DNA from: Ochotona curzoniae
Lineage: Eukaryota; Chordata; Mammalia; Lagomorpha; Ochotonidae
NCBI RefSeq assembly: GCF_017591425.1
Contig: NW_024465434.1
Span: forward strand, 930,001 to 994,000
Direction of reading: 5' to 3'
Length of the DNA stretch: 64,000 bases
Part shown: positions 33,085 through 42,952 of the stretch, one piece after another
Layout of the letters: the number at the start of each line of letters is the position of its first letter
Position numbering within the stretch: position 1 is the stretch's first letter
Made by a program: the position numbers and the translations under genes
The notes under the pieces: model-generated
The model's input: the letters and a program-made list of their open reading frames with translations, nothing else
Databases searched by the model: none
Told to the model about the DNA's origin: nothing

Positions 33085-33594
33085 TTACATGGAAGGTGCC
33101 TGGAGCTGCTGTAGCAGAGAGCTACTACTCAGTCCTGAAAAAGAATGAAGTCTTGTCTTTGGCAGTAATGCAGCTGGAAACCATTAGGCTTAGTGAAATA
33201 AGCCAATCCCCAATGATAAATATTATACGTTCTTCCTGATCGGTGATAACTAATACAGAGTACAAAAAATGAATCTATATGAGAAGATTGACGTTAATGT
33301 TTACAGCGTTTGTCTATAACCCAGAGGAACAGTGTATCTAAAAAAATAGTTGAACTTGTTGTGTGTTGATAACTTTACCCAATGGAGTGTTAAGTCTATC
33401 ATGGCAGAGAAGCAAAAGTATACCATTGTGCTATTGTAAAAAAAAAAAATAATGGAGGAAGGTGGGTGGGGAATGCAGGCAAGAGGAAGGGTAAGGTGGG
33501 AACTATTACTTTGCTTTTAAGTCTGTATTGTGAGATATGTGAGATTTATTCACTTCACATAAATAAATGAAAAAAAAATTTAATAAGCATAAGC
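33085..33594 (+). mobile_element. 5'-truncated L1, 3' end, with target-site duplication
   Basis: CTGACCAATGA flanks it (33074-33084 and 33595-33605). It contains 'CTACTACTCAGTCCTGAAAA', 'CTTAGTGAAATAAGCCAATC' and a purine-rich G tract at 33453-33501, and ends 'AATAAATGAAAAAAAAATTT'. Only the last bit of ORF2 and the 3' UTR are present. Confidence 0.9.
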
Positions 33595-33605
33595 CTGACC
33601 AATGA

Positions 33606-33880
33606 CCGTATTCCATGTTCCTGGAGCTACGCTAAGCAAGATTCCACCTACGGAACATCAGAAGCAAGTGGGGCCTCTACTTAGTTGAATTTGTGACCAT
33701 TAATTTCTTCTCCTTAGATACTCAATATTTTCTTGGGACCAGAATTGTCAGCTAAAGACCATTATATGAGGTGGCGATCCTCATCCAGTTTTATCTCTTA
33801 ATCCAATATGCATAATGCTCTCTCTGCCATGGTCCCTGGTGAGTAGTTATATTTCTGTTTTTATGTTTTGTTGGTGATGG
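33606..33880. other. Unassigned DNA
   Basis: Nothing recognised. Confidence 0.4.
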
Positions 33881-33889
33881 AGGTTGTAG

Positions 33890-34215
33890 TTTTTTTTTAG
33901 GAGTTATTTATTTTTATTAGAAAGTCAGATATACAGAAAGGAGGACAGACAGAGAGGAAGATCTTCTGTCTGATGATTCACTCCCCAAGTGGCCGCAATA
34001 ACTGGAGCTGAGCCAATCTGAAGCCAGGAGCCTCTTTCCCGTCTCCCAAACAGGTGCAAGGTCCCAAGGCTTTGGGCCATTCTTGACTGCTTTCCCAGGC
34101 CACAAGCAGGGAGATGGATGGGAATCAGGGCTGCTGGGATTAGAACCAGCGACTATATGGGATCCTGGGTGTGCAAGGCGAGGACCCTAACTACTGTGCT
34201 ATCGTGCTGGGCCCC
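33890..34215 (-). mobile_element. CSINE with short target-site duplication
   Basis: GGTTGTAG is present at 33882-33889 and 34216-34223. Reverse copy from T9 to 'GTGCTGGGCCCC'. Confidence 0.95.
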
Positions 34216-34223
34216 GGTTGTAG

Positions 34224-34684
34224 ATTTATTGGTTACCACTTGTGCTTGCATGTTGCTCTAGGTGCTGTAGTAGACCAGGTGGACCAGTCTGTAGACCAGA
34301 TGCTGGGTGCAGGAGTTCTGCCAGTCAGCACGTGTGTCCATTCCAACTGTGTACTGTAAGATGGAGCTTGGGATAGCGAAGAGAACAAAATGTGTCCCAA
34401 GCTTCATGTTTACTCTTTTGCATGTATCGTTTCATTTGTGTTTGGGAAACCTATTAGCATTTCTCCAGTGCTGATGTTGTTTGATTTCTTAACTCTTTGC
34501 AAGTGTGTTTTCTTTTGCTTAGGAATCTGCCTTCATTTTGTTGGTGTTCGAAAGTTTTCCTAATGTCCCATATTTAACTCCAATTCTCTCTCCCTTTTTG
34601 AGTGCTTCTTGATTCCAGAAACAGGTGTGGTGTTTCTCAGAGCACCTTGTGGGAGTAACTCACAGAGCTCTGCTTGCAGGTCAC
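34224..34684. other. Unassigned DNA
   Basis: Nothing recognised. Confidence 0.4.
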
Positions 34685-34830
34685 AATTACTGTTTACATC
34701 TGTGTCTCCCTGGCTCTTATTTGAGTTCTCAAGTGGTAGATTCTGTGCTGTTCACTTCTGTGTCCTCTGGGTCTAGCACAGTTTATGTCATTGAGTGAAA
34801 ACCCATTGCATGTTTATTGACTGTATGAAA
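34685..34830 (+). mobile_element. L2-like ancient LINE 3' end
   Basis: 'CACTTCTGTGTCCTCTGGGT', 'CTAGCACAGTTTATGTCATT' and 'TGCATGTTTATTGACTGTAT' follow the L2 3' region in order ('catctctgtatccccagcacctagcacag ... aataaatgtttgttgaatga'). Confidence 0.65.
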
Positions 34831-35269
34831 TGGGATTGATTCAACAGTCTGGAATAAGAAGTCTCAAGAGTATAAAAATCTTTTTCTTTTGAGGATTAAG
34901 TTCACTACACAACTTCGGATAAACTTGACTCCCTACTTGCTTAAGAAAGAAAATACACAGACATATGCAGTAATAGAAGGTATACTTTTTACTGAGGAAG
35001 AATGCAGACTCTTGAGAGAGAGTCAATTCTTTATATCTGAAATTTTTAAATTAATTCCATATGATTGGATAAAGGATGTAGCATCTGGACTATGAATGGT
35101 AGTTACTACTCTTCGAGATTAACCAAATATTTTAATTTTTATTATAAAACTGCACACACAATACAATGCTATCAAAAAATAAATAAATTTAAAATTAAAA
35201 AAATGAGCTCATCTTGTCTATCCTGGTTTATAAATTTTACATAACCAATAAGTAAAGCTTATAGTATCA
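34831..35269. other. Unassigned AT-rich DNA
   Basis: Nothing recognised. Confidence 0.4.
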
Positions 35270-35480
35270 TTCTTGCTTTTTTGAGCCATATCCCTCTATT
35301 TATATGTGATAGAATTTAATCAGCCTGCTAAATATATATTTTTAGTTTTTTTCTAATTATTTTTCACCAGGATGACAAAATTTTTATGACCATCTTTATC
35401 CATGTATCTTTAGACATATTTCTAAAAATGAAATTGTGTGGCCAAAGATTGTAACTATGTTTTTAGGAAATGTGCAGTGC
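35270..35480 (-). mobile_element. Old L1M fragment (3' region)
   Basis: 'CATGTATCTTTAGACATATT' and 'AAATGAAATTGTGTGGCCAA' match the antisense L1M 3' region ('attcctagaagtggaattgctgggtcaa'). Confidence 0.6.
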
Positions 35481-35998
35481 AAATGCATATGTGTAAAATA
35501 CTAATAAACAAACATGTATTTGCATGCATATGCATATTTATTTTATCATCTTTGTCGAGACAATTTTAAAACTCTCCATTGATTGTATAGATTGTTGGCC
35601 GCTTCCTGAGCAGAAGTCCGTGTGTCACTTCCTGGGCAATGTTGTTTTTCTCCTAGCTCTCAGCAGAATGTTGATGTCTGCAGAGACATTAAGTATCGTT
35701 AGAAATGTTGGAGGTTGTTAGTCAGATTTTTTTCCTTTCTATAAATGAGAGGCCCTGACCACCAATCAGGATTATCTGCTTTGGACTCCAAGTGAGTAAG
35801 AAATAAGTCGTGCTGTTAAGGCATGGACATTGCATGTTCGTCCGTTACGGTGCATAGTGGTTCCTTACCCAGTGCAGGCAGTTTGTTTTTCAAGAACGTG
35901 GCTCCTCTAGAATATCATATGAATGTCTCTCCCATCAGTCTCACCAACAGTTTATAAAAACTGCTAACTTCAGAACCGGCAAATTGTAGGTATCCCAT
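35481..35998. other. Unassigned DNA
   Basis: No gene recognised. Single-copy-looking. Confidence 0.4.
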
Positions 35999-35999
35999 T

Positions 36000-36313
36000 T
36001 TTAAAAACATGTATTTATTTGAAGGTTAGTTGCATAGACAGAAGGAGAGATACAGAGAGAGGTCTTCCATTTGCTGTTTCACTCCATGCATGGTGGCAAA
36101 GGCTAGGGCTGGGTCACACAGAAGCCAGGAGCCTCTTGGGTCTTCCATGTGAGCGCAGGGTCCCAAGCCCTTGGGTCATTTTCTGCTGCTTTCCCAGGAG
36201 CATTAGCAGAGAACTGTATTAGAAGTGGAGCAGCTGCGACTCAAACTGGTGCTCATATGAGATGCTGGTGTCATAGATGGCAGCTTAACACACTATGCCA
36301 CAGTGTCAGCCCC
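36000..36313 (-). mobile_element. Old CSINE
   Basis: Reverse copy 'CATGTATTTATTTGAAGG' to 'CCACAGTGTCAGCCCC'; the right end is well preserved. Confidence 0.85.
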
Positions 36314-36853
36314 AGGTATACCATTCTTGTTTGATCTTGCAGGTTTTTGCGTTTCAGTAAATTTTACATGTTCACTGACTGCTTGTACAAATATTTCTTC
36401 TTAGCGTAGAAATCTGTGACTTCAAGAATTCCTGGAAGTTTTGAAAAAACAAAGTTTTAAAAGTTTCCTACATGCATATTTATGAACACTTGGAGATACT
36501 GTTTTTAAGCCAAAATCTCTGGGCTGAATGAAGAGATACTTGAGAATAACATAGTTTATCTGGGGCTGCCAACAGCCTCTTTGTGGAACTGTGAGCCAAC
36601 CTGAGGGGGCTATGTATGAAGGAGAAGGAAAAAAAAACTCAATGGAAGTCATTCAGTTGTTTTAATGAGTCTTGAATTCACAGGACTAATTCATTTTGTT
36701 TAGCCAGTGATGATAACTGATGAGAGAAGATTATCAGGAAGGCTGAGCAGGGCAGTTATTCTATGTTTTTTTTTTTTTTTTTAATTTTGCCTCTGATGTC
36801 TTACTTTTCTCAGTGATCTGTGTGCAGATTCCAAAAATAACCTAATATTTATT
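36314..36853. other. Unassigned DNA
   Basis: T-tract at 36765-36782. Nothing else recognised. Confidence 0.4.
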
Positions 36854-36855
36854 TA

Positions 36856-37148
36856 TGATTTATTTATTTTTATTGGAAAGGTAGAATATACAGAGAAAAG
36901 GAGAGGTGGAAAGATCTTTTGTGCACTGATTCACTCCCCGAGTGGCTGCAATAGCAAGAGCTGAACTGCTCTGAAGCCAGGAACCAGGAAAGAGGTATAG
37001 GATCCCAAGGTTTTGGGCTATTCCTAATTGCTTTCCCAGGCCACAATTAGGGAGCTGGATGGGAAGTGAAGCAGCTGGGACACCAACCGGCACCCACATG
37101 GGACGCTAGCACTTGCAGGCAGAGAATTAGTCAGTTAAGACATCAGAC
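36856..37148 (-). mobile_element. CSINE
   Basis: Reverse copy from 'GATTTATTTATTTTTATTGG' to 'AGTTAAGACATCAGAC'. The segment between 'CCAGGAACCAGGA' and 'GGTATAGGATCCCAAGG' lacks about 20 bases of the standard body. Confidence 0.85.
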
Positions 37149-37243
37149 GAGAGAGAGAGAAAGAGAAAGAGAAAGAGAAAGAGAAAGAGAAAGAGAAAGA
37201 GAAAGAGAAAGAGAAAGAGAAAGAGAAAGAGAAAGAGAAAGAG

Positions 37244-37274
<31 letters not shown>

Positions 37275-37300
37275 AGGAAAGAAAGAAAGAAAGAAAGAAA
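37149..37300. repeat. (GAAAGA)n/(GAAA)n microsatellite
   Basis: A short GA run, then about 14 hexamers of AAAGAG, then about 14 units of GAAA with one GGAA variant, 152 bp in all. It sits where the following CSINE should have its GA-rich tail tract. Confidence 0.97.
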
Positions 37301-37553
37301 TAGATCTTCCATTGATTGGTTTACTCCTTAGATTGCTGAAGTGACCAGGCTAGGCCGAGCAAAAACTAGGAACCAAGAGCCTCATCTGGATCTTTCAAGG
37401 GGTTGCAAGGCCCCAAAGACTTGGGCTTTTTCCAGGTGCATCAGTAAGGAGATGGATCACAAGTGGAGCAGCTTGGTCTTGAACCAGAGTCTATATGAGA
37501 TTCTAGCATTGCAGCTGGTGACTTACTCTGTTATGCCATAATACTGACACCCC
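37301..37553 (-). mobile_element. Old CSINE whose tail became a microsatellite
   Basis: Reverse copy starting 'ATAGATCTTCCATTGATTGG', with 'CAAGTGGAGCAGCTTGG', ending 'AATACTGACACCCC'. Its expected tail lies in the adjacent 152-bp purine repeat. Confidence 0.8.
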
Positions 37554-37639
37554 TTCAAGTTTTTAAATCAGAAGTTGGATCACTGAACATGAATTAGAGT
37601 TTGAGGGAAGAAAGTGATTTGCTAAGTGATAGGAGAGTT

Positions 37640-39778
37640 GGGCACCATTTTGGCATGGGCTGGGAACCCAATTGGTATACCACACTGGCTGCTTTTGGCT
37701 GGTGGGGGAGGTGCAGCCTAGCTCCTGTGCTGGGAATTTAAACCTCAGCTGCTGTAAAGTGGCTGGTGCCATCTTGGCTTGGGTGGCCAATGGGCTTCGC
37801 CTGGCACCATTGGCGCACTGCCTCCCTGGTGACAAGCTCTGAGGTCTTGGAGGTGACGAATTACTATCTATGGACATCCATGGATGAGGCAACTGTACGT
37901 GTTGGTGAGAAATGACTCCTGAGGGACTGAATGACAGGGCCACTGTACTTGCAGGTAAGCGAGGGGACTGAGACCTGGTGGTGTGGAGGGAGAGACTGGA
38001 AGAAATGTATGGGTCAGACTGATGCACCAGCCAACATGGGAATCCTGAGTTGGGCTTGTTAGCATGGAATATTGATGACCACCACATGCCAGTCCGCACG
38101 GACACTAGGGCTGGGGGTCTGACAGGGCTAGATCCCAGGACTTTAGTGAGTGTCAGAACAGGGGGTGGGTCACTTTAGGCAGGGTCATGACACTAGCCAG
38201 CACGCAAGAGAACCAGGTCTGGGGGTAGATTCTAAGAGGGATTCACAAATCCTGTGAAATAGGTGCAACCCTGTGGAAATATGAATTCCACTGGTTAGCT
38301 CAGAAATTGGGGTGGTCCTGTAAAACTACAATCTCTGCTGACATGCCCAATAACTGTGGATGGGAACAGGCCTGGCTAGGGAGCCCCAGCTGGGTTGGGG
38401 ATTGCCATTGGTGAGCACAAGAGCCAGATTGAGGGTAACATCTGGTCTGGGCATGGCTCTAGCCTCCCTCAGCGTAGATGTGGACTGGGTTTGGGGAGAA
38501 CATATTGGACTACCCTCCAGCACCCACTGATACTCATGAGCACCGGGGTGGGTGTACAATAGGTTGGACTAGGTCTTGACTCCTACTGAACCACGTGAAA
38601 GCTGTGTAGGTGTGGCTGGGCTGCAACACCCAATAATAAGAACCAAAATGAGTGTGGGCTGGTTAAGCAAGGCCAAGTTCCTGCTAGGACAAGAGGTAAA
38701 CAAAGCCAACCTGGCTGAAGGACCCGCAGATGTGCACAAGATCTGCCACTGGGAAGAGGTATGACAGAAGCAACTCCTTTGTAGGAATGTAGTCCATGCA
38801 AGTTAGCACAAGAACCAAGTCAAAGAGCAGCCCTGACTATGCCAGCTTACAGTACCCATTGGCATACATGTGGTTCAGGTCTGGGGACAAACCTGGATGG
38901 GCCAGTTCATAACATCCACTGGCATATCTGAGAACCAGGACAGGATGCAGGAGGTGCCGGGTCAGGCCACAGCATCAGCCAGTTCACACTGGGGCAATAC
39001 AATAGAGGATGCTGAGGTGAGGTGAGCCATGCCAACCCTGGGTCACTGGATGCTGGGTTCATGAGACCCAGGGGTAGAGGATCTGGTGGGACTTGGTTCA
39101 CCTGGCCTGGGTTCTGGGGCCTGCTTGTGGGTACCAGGTTTTTGAGCCCCAAGGGTGGGGGATCAGAGGGGTTCAGTTCCCCTTTCTCTGGTCCCTTGGT
39201 ACACCTGCAAGGTGGGTGCTGGGTTCGTGAGCCCTGGGGTGGGGGATCCAGCAAGGCTCAAATCACCTGACCCTGGTCCTTGGTCCTGACCTACAGAGAA
39301 AAAGCTGTGTAATGGATGCAGACCCTGATGCACATGTAGAATAAGGCAGCTTATTTGATACCGTTACAGAGGAAGGAGTACAGAACGAATTGGACCCCAG
39401 AAAATAATGACAGCAAAAATCTGGGTGAATGGAAACTTGAGGTCAACTATGTCAGCCAATGGACACTGGGAGGTTGCCTCACCCTTGGATAGGTAAAAAT
39501 CGACAGCATTGTAGAATTGTCTGAACTACTTGATCAGAACCTTTAGAACATGCACTATAGTGGGACCCTGGGTTGATATTGGGTGGTGGTTCCTCGTGTC
39601 TGTGTACTGGGGCATTTGGGAGGCTGGCTGTGGCTTCCTCCTTTCGCTCTCCACTTACCCCAGAGACAAGAAAAAAAGAATTAGGAAACAATGATTTTAC
39701 CCACTTTTCCCTGACCCTGAATCCTTCTCACCTGGTCAACTCTGTAATCACTAGCAAAGAGATAAAATAAATGAAAAA
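37640..39778 (+). mobile_element. GC-rich VNTR retroelement, long copy C
   Basis: Forward copy of the element at 28728-31015. In order: a 5' part with two related 'GGTGCCATCTTGGCTTGGG'-type segments about 121 bases apart (37646 and 37767), 60-bp-spaced units (AGTACCCATTGGCA at 38851, AACATCCACTGGCA at 38911), 81-85-bp units at 39056-39290, and a 3' module ending 'CTGGTCAACTCTGTAATCAC'. An A-rich stretch follows at 39752-39780. No clear flanking duplication, so the ends are approximate. Open frames within are tandem-unit artefacts. Confidence 0.7.
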
Positions 39779-39858
39779 GAGAAGTGAGAAGGGGGTTAAA
39801 AGAAAGGAGAAAAGATTTCCAGGAAGCATTAGACTGGCGTTGAAGAAGCAGAAGAAAA

Positions 39859-40165
39859 ATATAGTTGTTTCTCTGCATCTGCAGTTCTGTATCCACGGAT
39901 TTAATAAATGGTGGATTGAGGGAACTAAAATGCATTGCATCTGGATTGGATGCATAAAGAATTTTTGTGTGCTAATATTCCCCCAATAATACTGTACAAC
40001 AATTATTTATGTAGCATTTAATTAGAAGTAATCTAGAACTGTCTTTAATGTATAGATGATACACAAATACTATGACATTTTAAGGAAAGTGCTTGAGCAT
40101 CTGTGGGTTTTGGCATCCTTGGGAAGTCTGGAATCAATCCCCCGGGAATACCAAGGAAAGAGTAT
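39859..40165 (+). mobile_element. Tigger-type MITE fossil
   Basis: The left end 'GTTGTTTCTCTGCATCTGCA', then 'GTATCCACGGATTTAATAAA', 'AGAAGTAATCTAGAACTGTC' and the right end 'TCAATCCCCCGGGAATACCA' match a common Tc1/mariner-Tigger non-autonomous element ('cctctgtatccgtggg ... ggaaccaatcccccgc'). No transposase. Confidence 0.75.
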
Positions 40166-41024
40166 GTGTTGTTTTTACCAGACTGGAGACATGATTCGCC
40201 AGGCTAGGTCTGGTCCAGAAATCTATCAAGTGAGGACCCAGTGGCAAGTTATGAAACAGCAAGATTCTAAGTAAGTAAGCTGCATTGTGCGCAAGAGGGG
40301 ACCTGATCTCAGCCTACGTGTATCTTTCTGCATTTGGAAGAGCTTGGGAGCCACAAGAATTTTTCTGTGGTTGCAGAGAGTATGTAAATCTGGGACAGTG
40401 GATAGCTCAGCAATAATTTATGACGCCAGATGACCTCAGCATGACCTTGGTCAAGAGGGGCATGCCCCAGTAAGCTGCAGGATGAAGAGAGTTAGAAATT
40501 AAGTTTATTTATTGAAACCTGGATTATCGCACACACCTGAATCGGTAGACAGAGATTAATGCCTACTGTAACCGCATTTCCTGGGGCCAAACATCTCAGA
40601 TCGTTATGTGCTCATGAGGAGCCATAGTTTTACTTAATTGCATTTGTTCATTTACTGTAATTTGATAGTATTTCCTTTGAGCACACATTTAAATGATTAT
40701 TCAACTAAAATGATTTTTTCAGAGTTAGCCTGGCAAAGGGGCTTTGGAATCAGAAGCTGCCATGGCCTATGATTCCTTATCACGTGATTTTCATTTGAAT
40801 TTCAATATGACTTAGCAAAAAAATCAGAGCAGCTTTGTTATGTGTATTTAACAATCATAGAGGTATGTGCAGAAATGTTTCTTAAAAACATGAAAAGAAC
40901 TGTAAAGTGCCACTGAGCTCAAATCATAGGATACTGGGTGTTAAATTTCTGAGGGGTAGTCCAGAATTGCTCCCTGAATATTTGCATAAGAATATCTGAG
41001 ATTTGTATCACTATTAATGAGGAA
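40166..41024. other. Unassigned DNA
   Basis: No repeat or gene recognised. Confidence 0.45.
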
Positions 41025-41026
41025 TC

Positions 41027-41115
41027 TTCAAAAAGATCATGAAATTAAAAGGCATTTATTTAGGTGCAAGAATGTTTGAAATCTGTGTCTTTTTTTTTTC
41101 ATAATGTATACTTTA
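41027..41115 (+). mobile_element. Mariner-like MITE remnant
   Basis: 'ATCTTCAAAAAGATCATGAA', 'TTAAAAGGCATTTATTTAGG' and 'TGCAAGAATGTTTGAAATCT' resemble the left half of the MITE at 17323. Right half not seen. Confidence 0.5.
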
Positions 41116-41159
41116 CGCACTTTACGTACTTTAATTTGGGAAGACTAATTTCACACTGA

Positions 41160-41520
41160 ACTTGGAGTTACTTTGAGCGGATGTTAGAGGAGGGTAGGGA
41201 CTTTGTTGGCCGTGTTCGCAGAGCCAAGACCTTGGTTCTAGAAGGCTGGAATCCTTTTCTATGCGAATGTACCCTTCTATCAAGTCCTCCGGCTATTGGT
41301 TTGGTTTGAGATCTGGAGTCGTGCTGGTTTCGGAATGGGCCACTTTTTTTCCTGTGTAGTTGCATTTTGAATAGTATTTGGGAATTGATTTTATTTATGC
41401 AGATCACACTGCTGCATAGGACACGGCCAGCCCTTGTTCATTTCTCAATAGCAGCCCGTGACACATTCAGAGATGTGGTTGGCACTGGCGAGGTCTGTGA
41501 GTGGGAGTGGCCAAAAATCT
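41160..41520. other. Unassigned DNA flanking the CpG-rich patch
   Basis: Single-copy-looking with a few CpGs (41177, 41216, 41263). No exon recognised. Confidence 0.4.
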
Positions 41521-41840
41521 TACGCGGTTTCAGTCCAATCAGATGCGCGGCTTCCGTGGAGCCCATCCTGATACAGGTCTTCCTCCTCATGTCTGGGCTG
41601 CTGCTGTGTGGGGAGCCGGTGCTGTTGCCGTCGGTCAAGCGATGTTTATCATGGGGGGTTTGAAATACTGCTTCCGTTTGTCTCGAGAGTGTCGTTATTA
41701 CTCCTGCGGGAGATTGACCGTCTTCCAGCAGGCACTGCTCAGCAGGGCTGTTCGCAGCACACACCGTGGGGTGGATGCAAGGTCACTTCGTCGGTATAAC
41801 TTTGTAGCCGATCAATACATCGACCCCCAACCCCCGGCCC
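41521..41840. promoter_or_regulatory. Small CpG-island-like patch, function unknown
   Basis: By hand count, 41521-41820 has about 55% G+C and about 20 CpGs (observed/expected near 0.9), in a window where CpG is otherwise scarce outside young SINEs. A 116-codon frame (41501-41851, plus) spans it, but I recognise no domain. No repeat of the window matches. It could be a weak promoter or orphan CpG island, a retrocopy of an unrecognised gene, or a conserved element. No TATA box or exon is proven. Confidence 0.45.
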
Positions 41841-42688
41841 CAACTTTCTGAGTCCAGTAAAAGTTGTTCCCAAGGCAAGTGAAGGCCTGTCAGGAAGTCC
41901 TCTTTTGTGCAGGAAAACATTAAGATTCTCTTTGTCACCAGTGTGAAGGAAGACAGTGAATGCTTCCTTAGTCCGCTATTTGCGTCAGTTGTGCAATTAA
42001 GGATCTTGACCTGACCTGGGAAACTGGGTTAATTTGGAATCCCTGTGCCTCCTTATTCTTGTGTTTTGCATTAATTTTGCTTTTTCTTAATACAATCAGT
42101 CTGCATCACATTCTAAATTTAATATAATATTGGGGCAACATAGAGATTTCTGTCTTTTCCTATGTTTTCTTTCCTTCAACTGCTACATTAAAGCAGGTGT
42201 TTATTCCTCTAACATTGTCTTCAACTGCCTTGGATGATAACATCACAAAGTAGATGATCCAATAATATTTCATACTTTAATTCTTTGCAGGGAGCTGGTG
42301 GCCAGTGAAAAAGAAATCCCTGTTTAAGATGCAGTGGTCTTGGGAGATGCCTGTGTGGGCAGCCATTTCTGTTCTGACAGAACAGGTGTGCAAGAAGTAT
42401 TGGGTGGGGAAGAGGAGGTGTGTAAGGGCACGCTGCACACTGCTCCTGTAAGGAAATGACATTGCAGTCCCGTGGCTTGATTCAGTGAAGAACTGTCTCT
42501 TACTATCTTGCAGAAACCTGTGCTTTATAGAGCAACTCTGTGTGGAGGCTGGCAGGGTCATTTCCTTTTGGGAGTTAGAAAAGAACCTGGAATTTGTGAC
42601 CCATGGTAATATTTACCCATGGAAGCTATAATAGAATAAGTATCCTGCCTTGAAGCGTGGATGCCATCTCTCTTGGTTAACATCTTTT
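41841..42688. other. Unassigned DNA
   Basis: Nothing recognised. Confidence 0.4.
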
Positions 42689-42689
42689 T

Positions 42690-42952
42690 TTAAAAAGAAA
42701 ATTTGATTTTTTTTGTTTTTGAGTCAGAGTGAGTGAGTGAGCTCTCACTTGCTGTTTCACTATTCAGGTGGGCCACGCAAATGTCGGGAGCTGGGGTCTC
42801 AGCCTGGTGGGAGGAATCCAATTGCTGCCTCCCTGCATATGCATTAGCAGCAAGTTGGAATTAGAAACCAGAGTTCCAGACAGACCCAGGTATTCCAGTG
42901 TGGACATGTTGCATCCTAAGCAATAGCTTAACCGCTTGAGTAATTGCTCCTG
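42690..42952 (-). mobile_element. Old CSINE, diverged
   Basis: Reverse copy: 'GAGTCAGAGTGAGTGAGTGA', 'CTTGCTGTTTCACTATTCAG' and 'GCATTAGCAGCAAGTTGGAA'. Ends about 'GAGTAATTGCTCCTGC'. Confidence 0.7.

Noticed and set aside
37149..37300. CRISPR-like regular repeat
   Set aside because: Simple GAAA/AAAGAG microsatellite without spacers, in a mammalian genome.
37563..38105. 180-codon minus-strand frame
   Set aside because: Antisense to the 5' part of the GC-rich element copy C; C-rich low-complexity composition keeps stops rare. No domain seen.
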